A stretch of 64,000 bases of DNA from contig OMUK01000134.1 of NCBI GenBank assembly GCA_900314215.1, positions 1 to 64,000 of the forward strand, read 5' to 3'. Below, piece after piece: positions 1 through 7,900 of this stretch. Numbering within the stretch: position 1 is the first letter of the stretch; each line of letters opens with the position of its first letter. Position numbers and translations under genes: made by a program. This DNA comes from an uncultured Prevotellaceae bacterium. GTDB taxonomy: Bacteria; Bacteroidota; Bacteroidia; Bacteroidales; Muribaculaceae. A model generated the notes under the pieces. The model was given only the letters and a program-made list of their open reading frames with translations. It was not told the DNA's origin and ran no database searches.

Positions 1-158
1 CAATTCATTAAAAAATTTTTTCAGACAGTTACGCGACCAAAGTGACAAACTCCCGCACCCATCAGTGCCGCGATGCAATATGTGACGAAATGACGTACCA
101 TTTAGGGCACAAAATTAGTGATTTTATAGCGATAAAGGCAAAAAAAAATGGCAAGATT

Positions 159-189
159 TTTGCAAACATAAAAATAGTGACTAATTTTG
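159..189 (+). promoter_or_regulatory. ssrA promoter
   Basis: TTTG at 159-162 and TAATTTTG at 182-189 are separated by 19 bases, the spacing of the Bacteroidetes primary-sigma promoter. The predicted start near 195 leaves a short precursor before the mature tmRNA 5' end at about 229. No gene is visible in bases 1-228. Confidence 0.7.
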
Positions 190-228
190 CATCCACTAAG
201 CTTTACAACGACAAAGCATGTGCATCAA

Positions 229-627
229 GGGGATGATTTGGCTTTGACAGCGTGACGAGTCGGTGGGTAAGCATGCAGAGCGACGGTGCCTGTGCTCTTT
301 AAAATCCTGACATCATAAATTTTAACTGGCGAAAACAACTACGCTCTCGCTGCCTAGTCGAAGTATAGTAAACTAGCTTTATCGCTGCCCAAGGCGGCAG
401 TGACGAGACATCACCCGATTGCCCTTGTTCCGAGGCGTTTCGATATGGTGGTGCTGGAATATCGGGAATAGAGCGAGGCAAGCCTCGGGCCGAGCTTGAA
501 ATTTAGAGGCTAAGCTGCAGGTTGGTGGTTTTGATCCTGCCGGCAGACGAAAATCAAGTCAAAACTAAGCATGTAGAAAGCTCATGGGTTCCGCGTTTGG
601 ACGAGGGTTCAAGCCCCTCCATCTCCA
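229..627 (+). ncRNA. ssrA: transfer-messenger RNA (tmRNA)
   Basis: One-piece tmRNA that rescues stalled ribosomes and tags the nascent peptide for proteolysis. The 5' end GGGGATG (229-235) pairs with CATCTCC (620-626) to make the seven-base acceptor stem, allowing one G-U pair. The TTTGACAGCG motif just inside the 5' end and the T-arm GGGTTCAAGCCCC before the 3' end are typical. The tag reading frame at 328-357 encodes GENNYALAA followed by TAG, the form I know from Porphyromonas and Prevotella tmRNAs. CCA is not encoded after the discriminator A at 627, so it must be added later. ORFs called across this region are artefacts. Confidence 0.95.
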
Positions 628-634
628 CACGGCC

Positions 635-680
635 AAGAAGGGCGACAGCAAGCAATTGCAAGCTGTCGCCCTTCTTTTCT
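635..680 (+). terminator. intrinsic terminator of ssrA
   Basis: A perfect 15-bp stem (635-649 with 662-676) with a 12-base loop, followed by a T-rich run, lies just after the tmRNA 3' end. Confidence 0.85.
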
Positions 681-727
681 TTTATGTGTGCGGCATGGCT
701 CGTTGATTTTGCAAGGATGCATAAATT

Positions 728-766
728 AAAATGGCGCCACACCTCTTGCGGGTGCAGCGCCATTTT
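728..766 (-). terminator. terminator of the giant surface-protein gene
   Basis: Ten-base arms at 728-737 and 757-766 form a hairpin 36 bases after the stop codon of the minus-strand gene. The arms are A/T-rich at the base, so the minus-strand transcript has Us directly at the stem foot. Confidence 0.65.
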
Positions 767-801
767 ATGAATTGAAGGATATAGATATCGCTATATTGCC
801 A

Positions 802-3800
802 TTATCTCACCACAACCTTGGTGGTGTGGCCATCGGCTACTACCAGGTAGATACCGGGCACCACATTGGTCACAGCCTTGCCGGCACTCACTTGAGCACC
901 TGCAGCGGTGTAGACTGCAACATGGCTTGCACCGGTCACGGTGATAGTGCCTGCCTCAACAGCAACCTTAGCGCCGCCCGACGACTTGGCATCGTCGATG
1001 CCAGTAGGCACGTGCGAAGCGTCGTTGAAGTTGTCGAAGCAAGCATACGACGGGGTGTTCAAGCCCCAAGTGCCGGTATCGCTGCCAGTGAACGAGAAGG
1101 TGACTTTCACCACCTTGCCCAGGCTCGAGAGATCCCACCAAGTCCAGTTGTCGAGCAAGTAATGCTCGCTCTCGTTCTCGCTGCGGTAATCGGCAAGATA
1201 GAGGTCGGTGGTCTTGTTATTGCCCTCGGCGTCGGTGCCGGTTGCAGTGATCTTGAGCCAGTCGCCGGTAGCAAACTTCTTGGCGCCATACAAGCCACCT
1301 GTGGTGATGGCCGTCTTGGTATAGGCATTCAGGGCAATCCAGGTGCCGTTGAGCACGTCGCCCTCAAGGTCGTTGGTCACCTCAACGTAGGAAGCGGTGC
1401 CATAAGCAGGATAGTACACGGCATAGTTGCTCGAGTTGTCGTAGCCATGGCCCACAGCCGAGTTCCACATGTCGCTCAACGTGGTGTAGCTAGTCGAGGT
1501 CTTGCTGCTCAGGGCATAGCCGTCGTACCAGTTGGTGCCGTGGTGTGCCACGTGGAAGGCATAGGAGCCGCTGTAGTACACGTCGTTGGCAATGTCGCCG
1601 TCCCAGTAGCTATCGGCAGCCAGGTAGTTGTCGTCGAACGTTGCAGCCACTGCAGTGCCCAGCACATATACGGCCGTCTTGGCCACAACCTGCTGGCCAT
1701 CGGCACTGGTCACAGTGAGCTTGTAGCCATAGGTATAGCTTGGACTCACGGTCACAGTAGCGTCGGTGCCAATCACATTGTTCATCTGGTCGCGCCACTC
1801 GTAGGTGTAAGGCTGCTTGCCTCCAGTCACCGTGGGCATAATCGTGCTGCTTGAGCCAGTCGAAATCACATCGTAGATGCTCGTGAGGTCGACCTTGAGC
1901 GTGTCGAATTTCTCAGCGGTGGTGAAGCTGCACTCAGCCACGTCGCTCGCTGCGCTGTCGAGAGCACTCACGAGCACGAAGTAGGCATTGTAATGAGTTG
2001 CAGGATCAAGAGAAATGAAGTTGGTAGTGAGTTCGTCGCCTGCGGTGTAGTTTACAGGAGTAACGCCGCTCATCACCTCGCTAGCGGTAATCTTGCCAGC
2101 CACCTTGGCAGGAGCCGAGGTGGTGCTATCGGCCTTCACAGCCTTGGCATAGAGCTGGCCGCTCACATTCCACTTGGTCTTCACACTTGCCGTGCTATCG
2201 GTAACCGATGCCACCACAGGATAGCCATCGGCCACCTGAGGCTTCTCGACCACGATTTCCTTGTACTCATAGGCACCGATAGTTGGGGCAGTAGCGCTGC
2301 GCTCGGTACCATTCAAGTCGGCAGTGATGCCAGCCACAGGAGCGGCGGCATTGAGTTTGCCGGCAGCCTTGAGTTGAAGGTCGGTCTCGCTCACAAACTG
2401 AGCCGAGTCAACAATGTTGGTTGCATTGCCGCACAGGGTTGCCAGGGCAGCGCTGTCGGCATAGCTTGCCATGATGGTGCCAGGGTTGAAGGCATTGTTG
2501 TTGTAAGCAACCCTGCCAGCATAGGTGCTGTAGAGGAACATGTTGGCCGCATTGCTCGACACATTTTGCAGCAGGTTGTTCTGGAGCTTGATGCCCGTGA
2601 ACGACTCGTTGCTGCGCGAGCGGGCTGCATAGAAGGTGTAGCCAGCGCTGCCTGCAACGCGCACGGTGTTGTAGTAGAGGGCGATATTCTTGTTGTCGCC
2701 ATCAATCTCGATACCGGCAGTGCTGCTCGAGGGTGAATTGGTGATAGAGATGCTGTTGTTGTAAACCAGGATTGGCTCCTCGGCCGAGTTGCCATAGGTG
2801 GTTTGACGCAGCTCGATACCATAGCTATAAGTGCTTTGAGCATTGGTAATCTTGTTGTTGCGCACAATCACATTGCCGCGGTTGCGGAAGAGGTCGATGC
2901 CATGATAGCTGGTCTTCTCGGTGGTAGACTGGTAGATGACGTTGCCCTCGATGAGCGCATCGTCTTCGTCGGTCACATAGATACCCTTGCTGCCAGCCTC
3001 GCTGATGTTGTTGTTGCGCACCACGAGACCACGCTCGCGAGTGAGAGCCACATAGCTTGTGCCACCCAAGTACAGTGCCACATAGCCACCATTGAAGGTG
3101 CTGTTTTGCACCGTGAGGAAGTCGTTGTTCTTGCCATCTTCATTCTTGGCCTCAGTCCTGATCAGACTGATGCCGTTGTAGCCGCTCGACGAGGTGACGG
3201 GTGTTGCGGTCACCACCACGCTGTCGACGGTCACGTGACGGCTCTGGTTGTAGATGTGGATCGCGGCAGGATAAGCCTGGTCGGTGGGAACAAAGGTCAT
3301 GTTCTTCAGCGTCACATAGCTGGTGCTGTCGATGAGGAACATTCCCTTCTTGAAGCCGCCGTAGTCGGGGTCGTCGTAGCCGGCGCCAGTGATGTAGACA
3401 TCCGAAGCATCGTCGGTCTGGCCCACAAAGGCAAGAGGATGCTCGGCGCTCACGCCTTGCACGGCTTTCACCTCAACGTTCTCGGCATAGGTGCCAGGCT
3501 CAACGATGAAGGTCACAGGACCCTCGATGCCGCCAGCCAGTGCTTGTGTAGCAGCGGCAAAGGTAGCATAGTTGGCCTTGTCGCTCGTGCCGATGATGTA
3601 ATTGCCCTTCAAGCCAGTCTTGACAGCGCGCTTCGAGGCCGTTGCGATAGCAGCTACCTCGGCACTGTCGACTTGCACGCTCACGAGATTGGCAGCCACC
3701 GTGTCGCCAGCAGTAGCGTCGTCGGCGATGTCGTAGGCGAGCCAGAAGTAATAGGAGCCATTGTCGGTAATCGTCACAGCCGAGTCGCCAGTGAGCACAT

Positions 3801-6800
3801 TCTCACCTGCGAGGTTGCTCAATGTGGCCACCTTGTTGTTGTCGACAAAGTTGGCAGTCTTAGCTGTGTAGTAGAGGCTGGCCTTCTTGATGTCGGCCAG
3901 GCGGGTGGTGCCAGTGGTGTTGAACTTGAAGCCATTGAGCTTCACAGCGCCACGGTCGCCCTTCACCACCACAGCAATCTTGAGCATCGGGGCATTGCTA
4001 GAGCCACGCACCACGCTCGTGCTAACTGCAGGATTGGCCAAAACGGTGTCGACCGAGTATTGAGCCAGCTCGTGCAGACTCACAGCGATAGCGAAGCCAT
4101 CGTAGCTGCTATAGGTCGACGTCGGGCCGGTGTAGTGCACAGTGAGGGCACCGTCGGCAGCCTTAGAGATAATGGTGCCTGGGCCCGAAGTATAATCATA
4201 GGTGTCAACGAGGTTATTCTCGTCGACCGTGCTGCCATAGTAAAGCTTGAACTTGCCTTGGCCGGTAGAGAACGACTGCGTGTCGAATTGCACTGCGCAT
4301 CCAGGCTTGCCAGGCACAAAGGTGATGGTGCCCTCAAAGCCACGCGAGGTAGAGCCATCGGCGCCACCGTCGTCATAGAACATGAGCGGGTTGATCACGG
4401 TCACCGTCTTGGTGCCCGTCTCCATATTCACAATATACTTCACCACACGGTTGCCGTCGGGATCACCGTTGGCCACTGCGATGATGCCAGCGCTGTCGGC
4501 CAGCGACACGAGTTTAGCGTCGAGCACAGCGTCGGCGGCTGCGTCGCTCTTGGTGTCGTAGGTCACCCAGAAGTAGTTGTCGCCATCACCAAGCACGCGG
4601 CTTCCAGTCACGGTCACGGTGTTGCTTTCAGGATTCTCGATGCTGCCAAAGAGGGTTGCGGTAGCATAGTCGTTGGTGTTGTTGTATTTCACGCTCACCT
4701 TGCTCAGGTTGCTGTAGCTGTCCTTGAGGTCAAGGTTTACAGCGGTGAGTTTCTTATATGAGAGCGTGCCCTCGGTCACGACGTCGAAGTCGATGATTTG
4801 AGCATCGGTTGCGCCGGCCGAAACCACGGCGGTGCTAGTCTGGTTCACAATCACCGTGTCGGTCGTCATGTCGTGGTTGACAAAGGGGGTGACGGTTGCC
4901 TTCCAACCCGAGCCAGCGTAATAGGTCGACGAGGTGTTGGGGTTGAACTTGATGGTGATAGAGCCGTCGGCAGCCGTAGAGCGCAGCGTCTTGCCCGGGC
5001 CGGTCGTCGACTGGGCGTTGCTGCTGAGTTTCCATAGCAGATTGGCCTCGGTAAGCTCGGTGCCGCTATACACCTCAAAGGTGGCGCGGGTGCCATAGCT
5101 GCTATTGGAGTAATACACGTCGAATGCCGAGAAGTCGAGTTGTGCCATAGCGCCAGCCACTCCAGGAGTGAAGGTGACGATATAGTCGGTGTTCACCGTC
5201 TCATACTTGCTGCTCGAGTAAGGATTCTCGGCATTGAGGAAGGTCCACTGGTCGTAGATGGTGTGACTGTGGGTGCCTTGTGCGGCACGGCACACGTTGG
5301 CCACAGTGAGCGAGGCAGTGAGCTCGGCAGGGGCCACAACCGTGTCGCCAAGGGTGGCGTCGGCCAGTTTCAGGGCCACCGTTTCGCCATTGAGGGCAGT
5401 TGCCTTCACATCGACAAGGGCTGCAAAATAGTTGTGACCCTCGGCAAGAGCCTTGTCGCCAGCCACGGTGATTGAGTTGCCTGTCACCGTAGCTGTGCCA
5501 TAGAGATTGCTCTGGCTTGCAGCGGTGCTGCTCGACTCGCCCAGGTAGTAGAGCTTCACTGCGTCGAGATTTTTCACATCGGCGGCAGTGAAGTTGAATT
5601 TGGTGGCATGCAGGGCATTGCTGGTGTTGTCGGTCACAACGTCGACGAGGAGCAGTTGCTGGGCAGTGTCGCCGGCAGCCACAGTCTCGCTCGAGGGAGC
5701 CGTGGTGGTGATGCTCTTAAACGTCATGTCGCCAGGCAGGAACTGCGAAACCACAGCCTCCCAGCCGTCGGCAGGCACACCAGTGGTGCTGGTGAGCGTA
5801 ACGGTCATCGAGCCGTCGGCAGCCGTCGACTTCACCGTCTTGCCCTCCTCGAGCAACGTGGTGATGAGGCTGTCGGCATTAGCCGTGCGGCCGTTGTAGA
5901 ACTTAAACACATCGTTGTAGCCCACGCTCGAGGTGTTGAAGATGGCAAACTTGGAAAAATCCACCTTGATGGCGCGGCCGGCAGTAGCAGGCACAAAAGT
6001 GATCGTACCGCTAAACTTGCTGCCAATCTTGCCATCCTTGCCGCCGTCGTCGTACCACTTGGCATCGTCGCCGATGGTGAAGGTGGTGGCATCCTTGGTC
6101 ATGAGAATTACGTTGTTGACCGTGATATCGCTTGCAGTGGCATTGTCGACCGTCTTGGTCTCGCCAGCCACCTGGAGCTTGCTCACCGTCAAGCCTGGAA
6201 TTGAACCTGCGGCATCGGGATTGACGTCGGCAACAACATAGTAGTTGTTGTCGCCGCCCGAAAGCGTGTCGCCTTTCAACTCAAAGTTATCGCCCACAGC
6301 GGCAGCTGTAGCCAGCAGATTGCCGGCAGTGAAGCTGGAGCCCTTGTAGAGGCGCACGTTGCTCACATTGGCACTGCCCGAGAGGGCGCTACAGTCAATC
6401 TTGAGGTCATCGATCACAAGGGGATTTTTGCGGCCGTCGGTCTTCACATTCACGCCCAGCAGAGTCTGGTTGAGCGAGCCGCGGTTCACGCCATCGGCAT
6501 TGCCAGTCACCTCAACGCCCGAGTAGGTCATGTCCTTAGGCTCGATGCTGGTGATAGTGATGTTGAAACCCGTCTGTCCATTGGCACTGGATGAGTGGAA
6601 GCCAAACGACAGAGAGCCGTCGCTGGCGGTCGAGGTGTAGGTCTCGCCAGCACTCTGGCTGGTGTACCACTTCACCCACCCGTCGGGCAGATACTTGGAT
6701 TGTGAGCCCGTGCGAGTATAGTCGCTTTTGCCTATACCCGTCACAGCACCATCGTAGAGCAACAAGTAGTTGGACTCCGAGAGGTCGATACTGTTGACTG

Positions 6801-7074
6801 TGATTTTCAGCAGATTGCCTTCCTTGGCGGGCTTAAAGGTCACGCCACAGTCGCGGTAGCTGGGAATGTTGCTCCCATCGGCCACGGCCTTGAAGGTAAT
6901 CGTGCTGTCTACGGCATAGGTGTCCTCTTGGCCGTCGCCCGTCTTCAGGTAGTATACACCATCGGTCGAGCTCCAAGCCTTGCGAGGCCCCGCTGCCATA
7001 GCAGTCTGAGCGATGCCGCCCACCAGGAGCAGCATCGTCACGATAAATAGTGGTTTAAACTTAGAAATTAACAT
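802..7074 (-). CDS. giant multidomain surface protein (CUB-like, beta-helix, DUF4465, sorting tail)
   Basis: A 2090-residue exported protein with a Sec signal peptide (about 1-28, ending AMA) and no lipobox. Four tandem units of about 275 residues follow to about residue 1150. Each pairs a CUB-like beta-sandwich (ITFVPxxxG..., glycine- and aromatic-rich) with a segment resembling the N-terminal domain of BNR-repeat neuraminidases (G.NYF.....D), with repeat junctions near 180, 449, 733 and 1005. Residues about 1155-1600 look like a right-handed parallel beta-helix with regularly spaced Asn/Val/Ile. Then come an Fn3-like domain (about 1600-1715), a PKD-like domain (1720-1800), a DUF4465 domain (about 1810-2030) and a sorting-like tail ending KVVVR. 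No catalytic motif was recognised, so an adhesive or ligand-binding role is an inference. The cobalamin riboswitch 295 bases upstream on the same strand suggests B12-dependent expression. ATG at 7074 directly precedes the signal peptide. Confidence 0.85.
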   Translation of the reverse strand: MLISKFKPLFIVTMLLLVGGIAQTAMAAGPRKAWSSTDGVYYLKTGDGQEDTYAVDSTITFKAVADGSNIPSYRDCGVTFKPAKEGNLLKITVNSIDLSESNYLLLYDGAVTGIGKSDYTRTGSQSKYLPDGWVKWYTSQSAGETYTSTASDGSLSFGFHSSSANGQTGFNITITSIEPKDMTYSGVEVTGNADGVNRGSLNQTLLGVNVKTDGRKNPLVIDDLKIDCSALSGSANVSNVRLYKGSSFTAGNLLATAAAVGDNFELKGDTLSGGDNNYYVVADVNPDAAGSIPGLTVSKLQVAGETKTVDNATASDITVNNVILMTKDATTFTIGDDAKWYDDGGKDGKIGSKFSGTITFVPATAGRAIKVDFSKFAIFNTSSVGYNDVFKFYNGRTANADSLITTLLEEGKTVKSTAADGSMTVTLTSTTGVPADGWEAVVSQFLPGDMTFKSITTTAPSSETVAAGDTAQQLLLVDVVTDNTSNALHATKFNFTAADVKNLDAVKLYYLGESSSTAASQSNLYGTATVTGNSITVAGDKALAEGHNYFAALVDVKATALNGETVALKLADATLGDTVVAPAELTASLTVANVCRAAQGTHSHTIYDQWTFLNAENPYSSSKYETVNTDYIVTFTPGVAGAMAQLDFSAFDVYYSNSSYGTRATFEVYSGTELTEANLLWKLSSNAQSTTGPGKTLRSTAADGSITIKFNPNTSSTYYAGSGWKATVTPFVNHDMTTDTVIVNQTSTAVVSAGATDAQIIDFDVVTEGTLSYKKLTAVNLDLKDSYSNLSKVSVKYNNTNDYATATLFGSIENPESNTVTVTGSRVLGDGDNYFWVTYDTKSDAAADAVLDAKLVSLADSAGIIAVANGDPDGNRVVKYIVNMETGTKTVTVINPLMFYDDGGADGSTSRGFEGTITFVPGKPGCAVQFDTQSFSTGQGKFKLYYGSTVDENNLVDTYDYTSGPGTIISKAADGALTVHYTGPTSTYSSYDGFAIAVSLHELAQYSVDTVLANPAVSTSVVRGSSNAPMLKIAVVVKGDRGAVKLNGFKFNTTGTTRLADIKKASLYYTAKTANFVDNNKVATLSNLAGENVLTGDSAVTITDNGSYYFWLAYDIADDATAGDTVAANLVSVQVDSAEVAAIATASKRAVKTGLKGNYIIGTSDKANYATFAAATQALAGGIEGPVTFIVEPGTYAENVEVKAVQGVSAEHPLAFVGQTDDASDVYITGAGYDDPDYGGFKKGMFLIDSTSYVTLKNMTFVPTDQAYPAAIHIYNQSRHVTVDSVVVTATPVTSSSGYNGISLIRTEAKNEDGKNNDFLTVQNSTFNGGYVALYLGGTSYVALTRERGLVVRNNNISEAGSKGIYVTDEDDALIEGNVIYQSTTEKTSYHGIDLFRNRGNVIVRNNKITNAQSTYSYGIELRQTTYGNSAEEPILVYNNSISITNSPSSSTAGIEIDGDNKNIALYYNTVRVAGSAGYTFYAARSRSNESFTGIKLQNNLLQNVSSNAANMFLYSTYAGRVAYNNNAFNPGTIMASYADSAALATLCGNATNIVDSAQFVSETDLQLKAAGKLNAAAPVAGITADLNGTERSATAPTIGAYEYKEIVVEKPQVADGYPVVASVTDSTASVKTKWNVSGQLYAKAVKADSTTSAPAKVAGKITASEVMSGVTPVNYTAGDELTTNFISLDPATHYNAYFVLVSALDSAASDVAECSFTTAEKFDTLKVDLTSIYDVISTGSSSTIMPTVTGGKQPYTYEWRDQMNNVIGTDATVTVSPSYTYGYKLTVTSADGQQVVAKTAVYVLGTAVAATFDDNYLAADSYWDGDIANDVYYSGSYAFHVAHHGTNWYDGYALSSKTSTSYTTLSDMWNSAVGHGYDNSSNYAVYYPAYGTASYVEVTNDLEGDVLNGTWIALNAYTKTAITTGGLYGAKKFATGDWLKITATGTDAEGNNKTTDLYLADYRSENESEHYLLDNWTWWDLSSLGKVVKVTFSFTGSDTGTWGLNTPSYACFDNFNDASHVPTGIDDAKSSGGAKVAVEAGTITVTGASHVAVYTAAGAQVSAGKAVTNVVPGIYLVVADGHTTKVVVR

Positions 7075-7366
7075 AAAATACTATATAGTGTTAAGTATAC
7101 ATATATAATTGTGTCAACAATAAACTAGCACACCGCCACTGCCCTGCCCGGCTAAGGGGCAATACAGCGAAAAGCACCCGGCGAGATGCAATGGCGCACG
7201 CCACGATGGCACAAAATGCCGGCCACAGCGAGGCCCAGCCAAAATTGAAGGTTGCAAAACTATCGCACGATGAATTTTGCGACTACATCATCTTTCTTTC
7301 TGCCCAATTGCCCAAATACCACGTGGGCTTGCATCTCCACACACAAGGCAAGCGTAAAACACACAA
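7075..7366 (-). other. long leader between riboswitch and surface-protein gene
   Basis: This 292-base stretch lies between the aptamer 3' end and the start codon of the giant gene. No protein of useful length is encoded; the longest minus-strand ATG frame I read is about 24 codons (7334 to 7260). A TAGTTTTG sequence (7262-7255, minus) resembles a -7 box but has no TTTG at the right distance, so an extra weak promoter is possible. No strong terminator hairpin with a U-run was seen. Confidence 0.5.
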
Positions 7367-7580
7367 GAGGCAGGTCTTCTGGCTCGTCCCCCTCGCTTCA
7401 CGCCTTCCCGGCCATGATGTAGTCGACTTGCAATAGGGGTTGAAATCAACTATGGATGCCAGTGGCAAAATCGTTGTGAAGCGAAGCGTCGGGAACTCAC
7501 AGCAGCGGGTACTGCACGGGAATCTCACCCGTTTCCCTTTTCATCGCCCTCGTAATCGAGGACTTAACCTCACGCTTTAT
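7367..7580 (-). promoter_or_regulatory. cobalamin (adenosylcobalamin) riboswitch
   Basis: Read on the minus strand, the conserved pieces come in the right order: AAAGGGAA then GGGTGAGATTCCCG, then CCCGCTGCTGTGA, the B12 box GCCACTGGCATCC, CGGGAAGGCG, and the closing GAGCCAGAAGACCTGCC. These are the core elements of the cobalamin aptamer (kissing-loop type). The only gene downstream in this orientation is the giant surface-protein gene starting at 7074. nrdD points the other way and cannot be controlled by it in cis. Cobalamin riboswitches normally lower expression when B12 is plentiful. Confidence 0.93.
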
Positions 7581-7585
7581 CGGTG

Positions 7586-7593
7586 CAAAGGTA
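7586..7593 (-). promoter_or_regulatory. promoter of the cobalamin riboswitch transcript
   Basis: TACCTTTG on the minus strand sits directly before the aptamer, so the RNA would begin near 7580. A partial -33 element (GTTG on the minus strand) is about 20 bases further upstream. Confidence 0.55.
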
Positions 7594-7789
7594 GCTAAAA
7601 TCAAGCATATTTACAACAGACAACACACATTTGTGAAAAATTAAAAGAAAATTAAATTTAGAAAAACCAAATATATGGTAAAGTTTTCCAAAAAATTTTA
7701 TAAAACACACATTATCAATTTTTTAAATTTTTCAAGTGTGCAAAAAGTTTTCCAAAATAAAATTTTTGGCAAAATTTTTAATTAAAGAT

Positions 7790-7821
7790 ATTGACAAATA
7801 AAAAAGGTTGCATTAACTTTG
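7790..7821 (+). promoter_or_regulatory. nrdD promoter
   Basis: TTG at 7791-7793 and TAACTTTG at 7814-7821 are 20 bases apart. The transcript would start near 7827 and carry a small GC hairpin (7838-7843 with 7850-7855) in its ~75-base leader. Confidence 0.65.
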
Positions 7822-7900
7822 CACACCAGAAACCGAGGCCGCCCCGCAAGGCGGCATTATTACGCACAAAACCATATAAATCAAGAAAGGATACAAAGAG

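Noticed and set aside
42..236. 64-codon ORF on the plus strand
   Set aside because: No coding signature, and it runs into the ssrA promoter and the first bases of the tmRNA.
299..763. ORFs at 299-481 (-), 522-770 (+) and 554-763 (-)
   Set aside because: They lie over the tmRNA and its terminator, which explain the sequence fully.
2803..4761. 652-codon plus-strand ORF opposite the giant gene
   Set aside because: His/Val/Ala/Gly-rich translation with no signal or motif; a shadow of G/C-ending codons in the real minus-strand gene.
7191..7528. Small ORFs at 7191-7436 (+) and 7283-7528 (-)
   Set aside because: Both cross the cobalamin aptamer, whose conserved bases account for the region.
7367..7900. 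Riboswitch controlling nrdD
   Set aside because: The aptamer reads only on the minus strand, while nrdD is on the plus strand with its own promoter downstream of the aptamer region.
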